Below, piece by piece: positions 43,341 through 55,400 of a stretch of 64,000 nucleotides of DNA. Both the position numbers and the translations under genes were made by a program. Source of the DNA: Hetaerina americana (lineage: Eukaryota > Arthropoda > Insecta > Odonata > Calopterygidae); NCBI GenBank assembly GCA_022747635.1, contig JAKTNV010000009.1:70082407-70146406 (forward strand). The letters are read 5' to 3'. Each line of letters begins with the position of its first letter. The stretch's first letter is position 1. Under the pieces are notes generated by a model. The model did not search any database, was not told where the DNA came from, and saw only the letters and a program-made list of their open reading frames with translations.

Positions 43341-44160
43341 CGTCCTCACTGTCTTTCGCCGCGTGAAAATCACGAAGAGAAGACTGAAAGCCACAGTTTT
43401 TCACCTTTCTTTTGATCCCGAAAGGATCACGCCCAACGGCTCTTCCAACGGCTACGAGCGTCCGAGGGAAGCGCGCAGGGGTGAATGCGAGGACGCAATA
43501 AACTGCAGAAATTTAGCCCGCCATCCCCACGGCCTTTTGCGATATTCACAGCGTGGTGCACTCGGAAGAATCGGCACCGTCGAGGCTCGCAAATTTCGTC
43601 TCTCCCACGTAAGCGGACGCGTCAAATTAACTCCTGCATTGGATTACCTCCCCGCTCCGGCCTCCTCTTCCCACCAACTTTTCCGCAACGCAAAACGCCG
43701 ATAAGTTTAAAGCGCCTAAACCAAATCTGCAAGGAAAAAAAACGGCGATGCAGCTCGATCGAGAACTTACGAGGGGGTGGGGGGGGGATCAAATCCAATC
43801 CTCCTCGTCACACTTGCACGAAGACGAGAGTATCTCTTTTGGGCACGGACCTTGGGAGAGGGGAAAGGGAGAGCGAGGCGGGTATGATCTCCTTGTCATC
43901 CCCCGGATCGTAAATTCACCTCTCCCGAGCAAGCATTATGCTTATATATGGGCACGCACTCGTAATTATCCCCCTCTCGCCGCAGAACTCACTTCTCCCA
44001 CCCCGCGCCGTACCTCGCATTACTTTTGGGTTGTATGTGCCATTGAAATCGCCAATCGGCAGTCCGGGTTTATTTATTATTTTCTCCTTTTTTTGCAGCG
44101 CATCGCCAGCGAGGATAAATATTTTTTTTCCTCCGGCATAATTTAACCGTTGTATGCAAG
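43341..44160. other. CpG-rich island
   Basis: CpG-dense block with several overlapping plus-strand frames of 67-142 aa in all three frames, which argues for composition rather than coding. G-run near 43773-43788. Possible promoter or enhancer; no core elements identified. Confidence 0.4.
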
Positions 44161-45894
44161 CTTACGTTTTTCGGTATCTTTTCCGAGATTATATATATAT
44201 CCAGTGAAATACGGAGGAGGTACGTAATTTACAAAAGCACTCAGTTTCGGCTGGGGGATCGGGTAAAGGGGGATTGGCGCCCGTCCACCAACCAGACTCC
44301 CTTGCTCGTCGTGATTTTCAGTCGTTCCTTTGTCATTTTCCCCACCCGTTTCAACGGAGATCCCCTCCTAGATACAACCCCACGAGCGACTTGGCTCAAG
44401 TTATCATCCTCAAGGTGATGAGCAGCCTCCAGAAGGTGCCTTCCACGGAATAATGAAATTCAAATGCCTGGATTGCATCACTCGAGTTCAAGCATGTTCC
44501 GCTGCATCCTAGCTTGAGCGGTGCATCTCCATGCACACTGCCTCCGGCCTCTGGTAATAAAACCGATGGTTAATTCGTTCATTCCTTCGGGTGAGTCAGT
44601 GGTAAAAGGGCGTATTTTAAAGCTCCCTGCTCCCTCATTAGGTGTATTTTAACATTGATGCTCCACATTGCTCCATAATCGCGAATGAAAAGATATTTTG
44701 TTGGAAGTTATCCCTTATCCTGCGAAATTTAAACGATTATGTACGTAGTGCAGATTTTAACTGTCGTTACTACACGAAATCGTCTTCAAATACTTTTCGG
44801 TCTTAGATGACTGCTTTGGCGACCTCGCTCAGCTTAAAATGCAAGGTGCGATTTGATTTTTTTCGCGAGCAATTTCAAATCGCTACGTAATTACCCACGT
44901 TAATTATGATTCTTCCCGATTTGAAATAAAATTTTATCTTTGTAACTGCAGAGAATTGCTTTGGTTTATCTTCAGGTAAAAGTGCCAAGCTTATAGAATG
45001 CTGTGCAATTTGTATTTGGTAACTCCAAGCATAAAATAGTTTGGAATTCGATTTAAATAACACCACTGCTGTTCTACTGTAAACTGAAACTTCGAAGAAG
45101 CAAGTATCAATATGAAGACAAACAAGTATTTGGGTAGACTAAAGTGGAAGGCATTAAAAATTTCCAAATATTAGGAAAATATTATCAAAGATGATGATTA
45201 CCTCCTATCTTGACCGTTCAATCGTGTTTTCTACTAAATAGATCGACTCAGAGTTAATAATAGCGCATTAGGTTGAACAAAAAACAGATGAAACTCCTAA
45301 CTCCATGCTAATGTAACTGCATAACTCCATACCAATGTAACGCTTTTAACTAATTAAATTCAGCGCGCACATACGTATATGTAGGTCAACAAGAAGAACT
45401 ATCATTATATGATTAATGAACTCAATTATCCGGTTAAAGGCAGAGTGAAACGTTTATCCAAATGTGCCAGTACCTTAAACTCAACCTCTTTACCTAATCC
45501 AATTTCACTCGGGTCATTGGCTGCTAAATCTTAAAAGTTTTAGTGACACCTAAGACAAATCATATTGTGGATCGTGAGTGAAAAACGGCTTGTCTTTTTC
45601 AATTGGATTTTCTCGCAGGTCGATAGTTTAGATTGCAGAAGTCTTCTCCAACTTTCAAAAACTAACCTTGAGGGATAAAACATTTTACCATAAGTTTTCG
45701 AGTGTGAAATAGTATTTTTATTTAATGAATCATGTATAGTGCCTACTCATTCCGTTTACTTTGGCAAGAATTCCCTTACAAAACGGTTGAATTGGTCGGA
45801 TCAGAAGTAAAATTGGTATTTATTCAAGATATTCTACCTATTTAAATATTTAGATTGTCAATAAATATTATACAAGTATGTTTCTACCTATCAG
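44161..45894. other. No recognised feature
   Basis: Composition drops from mixed to AT-rich. No readable domain. Confidence 0.4.
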
Positions 45895-46340
45895 TGGAAC
45901 TTACTCTGTTTTCCCCGTATTAATTCTTGCTTCATGGCTCCAGAGAGCCTAATCTCTTCCCTAACCAGCCTACCCCACATTTTCCTTTCTATCACGGCCT
46001 TCAACATCCCACTACGTTTCAACGTTTCTACTATTCACTGAATATGCCTTATCCGTATTTCCCCTTGAAACTTTCTCTCGTCGCCAAACCTATCTAAAAC
46101 TTAAGCGAGTTCTTTTATCCTTGTCAAACTTAATTTCTCCATTTTTTCTCATACCCACATTTCAAAATCCATTAATCTACGCTCTACCTCTTGCCTCAAG
46201 GACAAGATTTCATATCCCTAAAGCACTACTTTACATATAAAGATAATTACTAATCTTTCTTTCTCATCTTTAATTTGTGTACCTGTTATCAATTCCCTTC
46301 TTCTTGTAAATATTTTTTTAGGCGGAATTATTTCTTAGAT
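45895..46340 (-). mobile_element. RTE-like LINE C-terminal fragment
   Basis: The minus strand reads KIFTRRRELITGTQIKDEKE, then RLVIIFICKVVL and GYEILS (for LxxxFxxxVALYGxETW), then LMDFEMWV, stop, EKMEKLSLTR. After a shift come RHIQ, GMLKAVIERKMWGRLVREE. Several stops. Dead. Confidence 0.65.
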
Positions 46341-47479
46341 ATCTTGATTACACCGACCATTTCCATCTACAATATTCTAAAAATACCTGATATTTTACCT
46401 TTTCTCTGGCGAACTCCTTCCAAATTAATTTTTCAAATAATATTAAATTGCTAACCTTTTCATTAATGGGAGCTTTCTTTTGCAAAGCAAGATCATGGGA
46501 GCGTAGTAGTGTGCAGTATTCTCTACCTTGTTAACTTTGGTGCTTAGTGTTCACCATCACATGCTTTTCAAATCGTGTTCAAAGAAGGATCTATTTCTTA
46601 GATAAATATTTTTTATACGAAAATGAAATTTTGCCGTTTTGAAATAATAATTTGAGGATTCGTTGAAAATCTTTTTACCAATTCACTCACGGGAAAACAA
46701 AAGATTATTTCTTTCATAATCCAGGAAGATATGGAATTATAGTATAATTAAATGATTGCCGTAAACCTTGCTGGTATAACTCTCCATGAAAAACTCCTTT
46801 GACCTCAGAAACCCAATTCTCAGTTGATGTAGAAGAAGGTAGCACACCTCATGGTAACCTAATACGAGCACTTAAAACCTTCCATTCGCTGAATCTCATA
46901 TATTATAGTGAACAAAATACGCGTGAAAGTTGTAAACACGAGTGATGTCATGCACCATTTCTATTTGCTTCCTCTCTATTCATTCAGTGTTCCCTTCGTT
47001 CCGAATATAGGCCATATGATATGTTGACCAGGCCAATTTATCACTTATTTTTGCTTTCCTACATTAGGCGACCGATCTACCCGATTCATTGGAACAGTGA
47101 AGTCGGAAAGAAATCGCTGCTAGGAACTCACCACGACCGGTCAGCTGACAATCACGGAGCCAGTATTTTATAATTTTTGTAATGTTTACTTGGAAAACAA
47201 GCTTTGAACCAACTTAAAAAGTTAAGAACTTATGTTCAACCATCATGTAAATTAAATGAAGGCGCATAATTAGTGATAAATTTTACAATCTAAACAAAAC
47301 CTTGTAAACTACAATCGGAAGGAAGTAATTGAACACTTCACAATGCCTTCACACAATACTTCAAAATACCCATCTTTTTTAAGAAGAGTATTTTGAAGTT
47401 TTGTTCAAAGAAATTAAGATAAGGATAAGTATTCTAAATACAATACTTCAACTACGATTACGTTTCTAAGCCTAGTCTA
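46341..47479. other. No recognised feature; imperfect hairpin at 47354-47398
   Basis: AT-rich. ACTTCAAAATAC pairs with GTATTTTGAAGT across an 18-nt spacer near 47354-47398. Confidence 0.4.
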
Positions 47480-48180
47480 ACAAGACACATACCCACACCT
47501 TACACTGTTGAACGTCGTTCTTCGATCCTCCATACTTTCTACCTCCAATCCGTCCGGCAGGCCTATCCCACTTCGGATTTCTCCTAACAACTCTCTCTCC
47601 TTCCCTGTCATGCCTAGTACTACTGCGTTCATTTTCCTTTCTGTCCATTTAAGTAAAACATTTTTCGCCACATCCACATTTCAAAAACTTCAACCGACGC
47701 CTTCAAATAATTTGCCAATTTCCGCGCCGTTCATAACTAAGCTCTAAAGCTACGGTTTACTTCAAATTCCCAGCTTAAGCTCTCATAAACTCCCTCTTTC
47801 TTGTAAAATCATCTTTGTGTTATGCGTTTCTTCCTATTTCCATATCCATTTAAACATCCTCTCCAAATCACTTCCAAATTTAAAAAATCTTCCTGTCTTC
47901 TGTAATTTTTTTCCTTTAAAGTTAGACTTAGCCTTCCTCATTCTCTGAAACCTCAAAGCATATCTTTTATTTAAATTAATTTGCGTAGCATAACTATCTG
48001 AATAATTTTCTAATGCGCTTATCAAAGATTGCAACCCCTTGGCTAACTGGCAAAGTCAAGCTTGACCATCTACAAAACTCTGTGATTTTATGAATTCTCC
48101 GCCTAAATTCATTCCTACTTCCAGTTCTTTTCTCTGCCTCTTCATCCGTTTCTTCCGCATGCATTGCCTGTCCCAAAAAT
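47480..48180 (-). mobile_element. RTE-like LINE, RT end to C-terminus
   Basis: Upstream on the minus strand a decayed FADD region gives QAMHAEETDEEAEK, then LQSLISALENYSDSYATQIN (about 48030-47975), the segment after the RT catalytic loop. Further down VEVFEMWMWRKMFY (about 47715-47670) shifts frame into WTERKMNAVVLGMTGKEREL and LGEIRSG (to about 47560). Order and spacing are normal for the family. It overlaps in content with 45895-46340, so the two are separate insertions. Confidence 0.7.
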
Positions 48181-48230
48181 AAGTACGATAAATCCGCGAA
48201 AAATATCTGCTCCAGATCAAAGTAATATTA

Positions 48231-48875
48231 CTAGAAGTCTTCAAAATAACCCCCTCGTGCATCGACACGCCGATACCAGCGCCTCTTCCATCCGAGGTAC
48301 GTTTCCTGGTAGGCGTCGACGGGGATCTCGTTCAGGTTCCTCGTCACGGCCTCGTTGACGTTATCCAGCGCTCCAAAATGGTTGCCTTTCAGGCTCTTTT
48401 TTATTCTTTAGAACAAAAAGAAGCCCCGGCTGTCCGTAATCGGGGCAGTAGTCATAGTGGTCCAAGAGATCACACGAGCAGCCTTCTGAACTTCATTGCA
48501 GATTGTCAAACGAGAAGCCTTCTGATCTTTCGGCATTGCCTTGGGGATCATCTTGGCACGAACCTTTCTCATGGCTAAATCTGCTGTAAAAATGCGACGC
48601 ATTGTAGTTTTTGGAAAAGAGCGCTCCTCTGCTAGAATCCCAACGCTTGAGGGGTCAACCAGAATTGAGCTTGCCTCTCACTTTTTGCACATTTTCGTGG
48701 CATTGTGTGGTTGACGGACGTCCATGGCGTTCCCCGTCGTCAACCTCCTCTCTGCCCTCTCGGGTGGTCTTGTGGCAGCGGTGAACCATTATTCCTTGGG
48801 ACATGGTATGAAATGGCATAAATGTATAAATAACCACTCTTAGGAACCATTTAAGAAGGTGTGGTTGTGTCACCC
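48231..48875 (-). pseudogene. Mariner transposase, internally deleted (M2)
   Basis: The minus strand reads TTREGREEVDDGERHGRPST, then QKVRGKLNS (helix-turn-helix end and linker). In a shifted frame follow MRKVRAKMIPKAMPKDQKAS and RLTICNEVQ. The core with the first two catalytic Asp residues is gone. The frame resumes with GFFLF, stop, RIKKSLKGNHFGALDNVNEA, EIPVDAYQETYLGWKRRW and GGYFEDF, with the stop at 48231. The third Asp site has decayed (ITDSRGFFLF). It is closest to M1 in wording (GREEV, GRPSTT, SLKG, GYFE), so probably the same subfamily but much older. TIRs not found. Confidence 0.85.
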
Positions 48876-49352
48876 TCCTAAAATAAATTTCTCCGTAATA
48901 ACCACTGTATTACGTCTGCACTTACCATTGAACTGTGTTTGGCGCAAATTTGTGTGCCTATCTACCTCAATGTTGGATCCTGGCATATAAGTTGAGTTCT
49001 TTGCTTTTCACTTTATTAAAATATGAGTGTGGACAACTTACACGGGTTTAATTTTCTTTTGAAGTTGGCACTGTTGATTTTCTCAAGCGCGACCCCACAA
49101 TTCTCTTCGTAACAAAACGTTAAAAATTAGTGCTAGTTACGTTTCGTGATCGATTCTGCCTTCTAATTTATTTTTCTGTGTACGTATGTGTATTTTAGGA
49201 CTTTCCTGAGTTTAAGTGACATGTTTTAGTTGTTTCTTGCCTCTGTCAGTTGAATCATGACGTGGGATTTATTCTCCCATAGAGCAGTAATATGGAAGTG
49301 GATATTTTCCTATGTTTTTTCCGTTAGTTTTTTATTTATAAGGATGAATTAA
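48876..49352. other. No recognised feature
   Basis: AT-rich gap between two mariners. Confidence 0.4.
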
Positions 49353-49354
49353 TA

Positions 49355-49573
49355 CGAGGGAGATTCGAAAAGTAAGGTATCCTATTTTTTTCATGAAAAA
49401 TCTAATTTATTCTCAACTTTGCATGCATCGTTCGAAAGGTTGAGCGTTTTGCTATTTTTCTACATAGTTGCCTTGACGATCAATTACTTTTTGCATCCTT
49501 GTAAGCAGCTTTTTAACACCGGCGTCGTACCTTTCTCCCGCCGCGTCGCGACGCCAACTGACGACTGCTTCTC
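49355..49573 (+). repeat. Left long inverted arm of M3
   Basis: Aligns with the reverse complement of 50048-50267 from the CGAGGG terminus through GACGACTGCTTCT with substitutions and small indels. On its minus strand it encodes a second, decayed copy of the transposase C-terminus (SWRRDAAGERYDAG, RQGNYVEK-like). Confidence 0.9.
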
Positions 49574-49606
49574 CGATATAAAGTCATCACCATTTAGTGT
49601 AAGTGT

Positions 49607-50168
49607 ATGGACATCAAAAACATGCAGAAGTGGTGCAGGGAATGTTTTGGTGGCCGGGAAAACGTCCACGATGAGCAGCGGTCGAGGCGGCCGAGTTTGC
49701 CGGAATCAACGGTGGCTCCAGTTGACGAGATGCGCAATAACCGGAGAATTACCCTTCATGAGATAAAGGAAGGCCTTAATGAAGAGTGTGGCTACTTCTC
49801 CGTGCAGAATATTGTGCCGTAGGTCCTCGGTTACAACAAGGTGCCTCACCAAATGAGTGTATTTGCATCATGACAATGCACGTCCACATTTGTCACTTCA
49901 AACGACCACCCTACTCAATGAATTCGGTTGGGATATCATCAACCGCCCTCCTTACAGCCCGAACGTTGCCCCAAGTGACTACTACTTGTTTCTCGCTCTC
50001 AAAAAACCCCTTAGAGGCCTGAAATTCAAGTCAGACGAGGAATGCAAGAAGCAGTCGTCAGTTGGTTTCGTGACGCGGCGAAAGAAAGGTACGACGCCAG
50101 TTTTTTTTAAAAGCTGGTTACAAGGAGGCAAAAAGTGATTGATCGTCATGGCAACTATGTGGAAAAAT
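49607..50168 (+). pseudogene. Mariner transposase remnant (M3)
   Basis: 49607-49819 encodes MDIKNMQKWCRECFGGRENV, then RSRRPSLPES and RRITLHEIKEGLN, the helix-turn-helix and linker. The middle third with the first catalytic Asp is deleted near 49820-49857. 49857 on encodes MYLHHDNARPHLSL and PPYSPNVAPSDYYLF; the Asp codons at 49872 and 49977 are 35 codons apart, the DD34D spacing. After a frameshift near 50048, AVVSWFRDAAKERYD and VIDRHGNYVEK end at the TAG around 50168. Dead, but its catalytic half is better kept than in M2, M4 or M5. Confidence 0.85.
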
Positions 50169-50267
50169 AGCTAAATGCTCAGCCTTTTCAACTATCTACG
50201 CAAAGTTGAGACTAAATTTCATTTTACATAAAAAAAATAGGAGACGTTACTTTTCGAATCGCCCTCG
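50048..50267 (-). repeat. Right long inverted arm of M3
   Basis: Partner of 49355-49573. It contains the last ~40 transposase codons and the 3' untranslated end. Confidence 0.9.
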
Positions 50268-50269
50268 TA

Positions 50270-51095
50270 TATTACGACCAAAAAAAATCTCTCGTTATTT
50301 TTCATATCTATAAGGCTGCAAGAATCTATGCCAGCATATGCCAAGAATTGTAAACGTTAGATGATCATTTCACTGCGTATCCCTACCACGCAACATATTT
50401 TGCCAGACAAAATGTTTCATAGCGGGAACTTAGCTTACATATATTAGCAAACAGGCGTACCTTATGCTGAAATAATTCATAGCTTTCTAAAGTCTCCACT
50501 GCACAAAAACCGATAGCTAGAAATGGGAGATTAGAAGGAATTATTTACCTATCTTAACGCGGTATTTATAATTCTATTTATGATCAAAATTTGGCCCAAG
50601 TTTGGGTATTAATTGTTAGAGGAGTCAAATGACTGCTGAGGCCATTTAATACCGTGTTGATGGTACCCTGCAAGCCACTGAGGTCGCTAGGACTGAAACC
50701 TCGTTTATGAATTACTGGTAGATGTAATTTGCTTGTAGAATTCTGTGGACTGCTACCTCTATTCAGTTTTTTTTATGGTTTTGCATAAAAAAATAAAGGA
50801 TTTTTTGTCGAGTATTATTCAAAATATCGAAACGCCATTTAATTATTTCTATTTTACACACAATAAGATCAGTCGAAAGTTATGTAAAGATAATAATAAG
50901 TAAGAGTGAATTTAGTTTTTTATTACGTAATACCAACAGGGTTTACACACTTCACCATTTTTTTTTAAATATCCTAATAGTGTGTAACTTTTGAATTATG
51001 CTTTGTTTTAGCTGTTTGCAGGATGTCGTAATAGTTTATTCTTAATGAGTACCTATCTTTATTCTTTAATCTATTAAAGATCCATCGGAGTTAAA
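50270..51095. other. No recognised feature
   Basis: AT-rich. GGTACCCTGCAAGCCACTGA at about 50661-50680 resembles the inverse of a LINE-C 3' end, but it is too short to call. Confidence 0.35.
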
Positions 51096-51600
51096 TAATG
51101 CATCCCAGGGTTTCAATTTCAGCATTCACGGATAGTTCACATCATAACTGTTTTGAAAACAGACTTCCTCATAAAAAACGACGGCAGAGACGCACGAATG
51201 AGCCTCTAAGTTCATCGGCACATGAAGTTCACGCCAACAGAGGCCGTTTCTATCGCATGTCTGGGGTTCATGCCCTACCACCGTCTGGAACAGTGTCTAG
51301 CGGGGGCATCGGCGAGGGTGGGGGTGAGGGTGTAGTCACACGGGGGTTGAGGGGAATTGTAAAGGAAGGACGGAGAGACGGGAAAGCGGTTCTCCGGGGT
51401 GTATTCGTCCTCCTCATCCCTTCCACCTTCGCGGGGAAACAACATCTGGGGACCGGACCTCGGGATATTCACTCGCGGAGAACGTCCGATGGCTCGCGTG
51501 GCTAGACAGGATGTCCGCTAACTTGGCCTCAGTCAAGGAAACCTGGAAGAGCCCGGCAAACTCTGCTCACCTTAGAGATCCCAATGGGGTTGAAAGGTTG
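51096..51600. other. GC-rich island
   Basis: CpG-bearing, with a G-rich patch at 51300-51350. The 135-aa plus-strand frame (51098-51505) is Gly/Arg/Ser-rich with a rival minus frame, so it is not called. Confidence 0.35.
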
Positions 51601-54179
51601 CTAAAAAAAATCCGTTTTTCACACCTTTCAATGAGGAATGCTCCTCACTCCATGTAATGCCGCCTGAGATGCACTGAAAAAATCCTTCCAGGTGCCCAAT
51701 GAAGGGTTACAACGACGGAATTGTTTTTCTTTGCATGCTGTACTGGTTTCATTTTATTTTCTCCTTTTTCCTTATACCCGAGTGATAAGTCGCTGCGGGA
51801 AATAAGAGAATTTTTACTGTTTTTCTTGCATCGACTCATTTGTAAATATATGGTTTTCTTGTTCTGGTGAGGTTTTCATTGTAACCTTCCGTTAACACGT
51901 GTCTTCGATGAGTTAACAATACATATACTCCCGCTCGTTTAGGCGTACAAACGTATATTCTATTTCAAAGTGCGCTACGTGGTTTAAGCAAGTGACATCC
52001 TAAATTTTTTACACGCCGGCATGTACTAGTAAGCGGGAGGAAGTTCGTCTGTTTTAAGGATCGCATGATTATATGCCCATAGAGTGAACAACAAATAAAG
52101 CAAGTAATTGCTCTGGGTGTAAATGTGTATGAGAAGTCGTCGAGAAAGGTGAGGGTTGACATATCTTCAGAAAGAGTGCCATTCAGAGGGCGATATTTGT
52201 AATTTCTGAATTTCAAGTCAAAGTCATTATTGTAAGAAAACATCTTAAATCATATTTATTGGTACACAAAGCATAATGTTAACAGTAAATTCAATTGTTG
52301 CAGATAAGTTTGAGAAATATGTCAAAATACTTAGTTATTGAAATATTTATTGCAAGAACTAGATTTTTTTGTTTCCGAAAATTTAACTGGCCCAACAAAT
52401 TAACCTTGGTCGTGATATTAGTGTTTTATTTTAGATTCAGTACGTGTTCCAGTTCTTTTAATATTGATATGATTCCATGAAGTCACGCGGCAAACCATCT
52501 CCTGGAAAATATTCTTATTTTCAATAATTTCGTGTCCGTGCGCCAAAATGTCTTCAAGAACCATAGTATTAGTCCGTATGCATCGGTGGTACTCAGTCTT
52601 TGAGTGTATTTGGTCCGAGAAACACATTTTTGATTTTAAGGGTTTAATTAGAAACACTGCAATAATCACAACATTTAATTCGTTCAAATTATATTATTAC
52701 ATTATTAGGAACATTTAGTAATCAAGAAACATTTGTAATTGAATTGAGGAACAAAATTGAGGTTTTTCATTACTAAAATCCGATTAAGGGGATTATGATG
52801 CGAAAATTTATATAGCATGGAATGGGATAAATCAACGTCGCGGGCCGGTGAAGAAGCAGTGGCGAGTGACCATTGTGTTTCAGACATAGATACAGGATGT
52901 GCGACATTCTCATTTCGTTTTTTTTAATGAAGTTCCCATAGTAGTCGCAATATAATGACCTAAATAGTTTCCTTTTTTTTAATAATTTTCCCCCTCCCCG
53001 GGGCAGTTCATGGCCGCATTTCTTTCGGAATACCGCATATTTCCGTCAATGATTTGGAGTCTTTTTACTCAATTATCAATGCGTTTCTTACATTTTATGT
53101 CATTTAGGAATTATTTTGTTACCTGTGACTTAATGAGGGCGGAGGCGTGTCCCTTCAACCAAGTGGACATGCCAATATTTTCGTAACGATAGTACGGACT
53201 CAACCAAGATGTTAGCTCGGCGTCGGACATTTTCCGAAATAACTGGCTGAATTTCCAAGCACTCTCTCGCGTGGAAATAGACTAGTCGAACGTCCCACCC
53301 GCAAGACTTCAGGATTACCACCATGAATAGTTCCGAAAATGAGTGCGCCCCCCCGGATTTCTGTCTCGCACTTTAAGGCACGCGTAAAATCCCCGCTTCA
53401 ATGCTGTGCAGTGAAAGATTTTCAGAATAGGAATGCATTTTAAATTAGGTCGGTGATTAAACGTTAAATTAATATGGTACTTAAAGGTTTTCGGCGGGAA
53501 TAATGAAAATGGTAATGGGTATAAGGACTGAGTGGGTTGTGAAAGAATATGTTACATAATTGCCCGTGTGTAATTTATAAAATATCATCCCTCTATTACA
53601 AAAGTTCCCTGAAAACACATAGTGTCCTCATGGCAATTGAACTCTTTCTGCATAAAAATAAAATTAGCATTAAAAATTCCAAATAGTTTGCAAATGATTT
53701 AATGTGGCATTAATATCATGATGTAGATGCAGCGATTACAGAGATTTATGAAATGAATTGTTGCACGCTGGTTTGGCAAGGTGTAAAGAATGGCTGAGAG
53801 GCAAATCATAGGTAAGATATGTGAGAGGATAAGAGGAAATGGCTTGAGACGATGTGATAGACTGAAATTGCAATAAGTGCATACGATCTTAATATACCTT
53901 TCAAACGAGGAATATTAGAAGTCTTTGGAAGAGAATGGTATTTATAAATCAGTATACAATTGTATTAAAGAGGCGACTAAAATAGTAACGGAGTTGGTTT
54001 GTGCATTGTTAAATAAGAATTAGTTTTTTGAAATAAATTAAAAACTATTTTTTTTACCCGCTTCAAAAGGAATAACGCTTGATAGTTATAAATGAAAGTT
54101 GCAATAATAATGGGTTATTTTCCTAACCACTGCTGAAATTCTTGTATTTTCTGCTCATCATTTTCTTGGGAAACTAGCG
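51601..54179. other. No recognised feature
   Basis: AT-rich DNA. 53760-53950 (plus) has a vaguely LINE-linker-like basic composition with several stops. Minus frames at 51965-52243 and 52418-52687 have no domain. Confidence 0.4.
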
Positions 54180-54580
54180 GGAATTCCTAGAAACTAAATG
54201 ACTTTTCCTGGTAAAAAGTCTCGTGGAATTTCTTGACGTCTGGACAACTTCCGCGAGCAGAGTCGTCCCTCGCGGAACAGGCAAGTATGCGGGTTCACTC
54301 TGCTCGAAAGAGGCTTGTTTGGATCTTTCTCCCACCACCGGCCACGCCTTCTCCTCCCCCACCGTCCACTCCCCATCCCTCCGTCCCCCCCCTTCCCGTC
54401 CGTCCCGCCCTCGGGATAACGGCCGGGGAGTCGTCTGCCCCGCGCGTCTGTCTGGGAATCCTCCCCCTTCCCCCTCGTAAGCGTGCCCTCCCTCCCGCTC
54501 TCTGATGTCTGGGTTTCATTAGCCGCGATCGCGGGAGAAGGTCGTGATTAGCGCGCAAGGGGTTGCGAGTACTCGCCGAT
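54180..54580. other. GC- and pyrimidine-rich island
   Basis: C-rich plus strand at 54330-54500 with CpG; frames on both strands of 60-90 aa reflect composition. Similar in character to 2101-2865 and 39890-40900. Confidence 0.4.
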
Positions 54581-54927
54581 ACCTAATAAGGGTTCGAGAA
54601 GAATGGGAGAGACAGACCCCGAATTTATCCTGGCTAGGAGTGGTTGGTGGGGTGGGAAATGGGTTTGATTTTGGAATCCGTTGAAATGAAAACGTATTAG
54701 GTAACTGAGAAGCGATTTCCAGCCCGTCGGGGGTAACGACATCTATACCATGAGGTTTGCGTGAGGTTGTCCGTTAGTGGTGAGAACGCATCTCAAGTCT
54801 GGAGACTTATTCTACCCCGCGACCATTTTATTATCCTAACGGGAAAAATTGATCGATGTTCGAAAAACTAGCCCAAAATACATTACTGCAGAGTTCAACA
54901 ATTTTAGCGTCTTGCAAGGATAGATAG
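54581..54927. other. No recognised feature
   Basis: Mixed DNA between the island and LINE-B copy 3. Confidence 0.35.
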
Positions 54928-55158
54928 ATAATAGATAAACATCTTTATTCGGGCGAAATAGAGACCGTAAGGTCCCTTCTTCCTATTTAACCCTTCGTGT
55001 AGCACATGACAACAATAATAATATTAAGAGGAAATATAAAGCGTTATAAAAAATGAAATAATGGTAAAGTCATAAATACGATAAAAGAATTAAGGACAAG
55101 ATGTAACTCTGAGGGAAAAACTTGGGAGTTCAGACATGAAGACCCTAGTAAAAACACA

Positions 55159-55204
55159 CGCAGGAAAACACCCACAAAGAAAGGGGGTGTTGGAGAAACC
55201 TGCG
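55159..55204 (-). other. Conserved LINE-B 3' UTR stem-loop, second copy
   Basis: CGCAGG (55159-55164) pairs with CCTGCG (55199-55204), and ACACCC (55168-55173) pairs with GGGTGT (55185-55190): the same two helices as 11703-11749 with changed connecting bases. Confidence 0.7.
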
Positions 55205-55237
55205 AAAACCTACAAGAGATTTTAAAAATAATAAATA

Positions 55238-55240
<3 letters not shown>

Positions 55241-55285
<45 letters not shown>
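55241..55285. repeat. (TA)n microsatellite
   Basis: About 45 bp of perfect TA within LINE-B copy 3. Confidence 0.95.
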
Positions 55286-55288
<3 letters not shown>

Positions 55289-55400
55289 CATAACAGTGCG
55301 AGTTATAGTGCAAAACAATATGGTAATACATATACATGACGATGTACAATGAAGTACAGTATAATAAATACATGAGTACACAGTCATACATACTACGGTA

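Larger units (their letters stand above)
49355..50267 (+). mobile_element. Mariner with ~220-bp inverted arms (M3)
   Basis: 913-bp element flanked by TA (49353-49354 and 50268-50269), ends CGAGGG...CCCTCG. The terminal inverted repeats are about 220 bp (49355-49573 and 50048-50267), roughly 85% identical, instead of the usual ~30 bp. Because the right arm includes the end of the transposase gene, the left arm is an inverted duplicate of that 3' end and seems to have replaced the original 5' end. This gives a foldback-like structure. Confidence 0.9.
54928..55400 (-). mobile_element. LINE-B copy 3, 3' UTR only
   Basis: Read on the minus strand it ends with the terminal hairpin (54961-54976), TTTCGCCCGAATAAAGATG and a TATC tail (54928-54945). 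Upstream it keeps the 3' UTR stem-loop (55159-55204) and a (TA)n run at 55241-55285 in the place where copy 2 has its TATG repeat. The upper boundary is uncertain. No coding part remains; the 115-aa frame here is UTR plus microsatellite. Confidence 0.85.

Noticed and set aside
53760..53950. LINE-linker-like basic sequence
   Set aside because: Several stops and no diagnostic motif that I can name with confidence.
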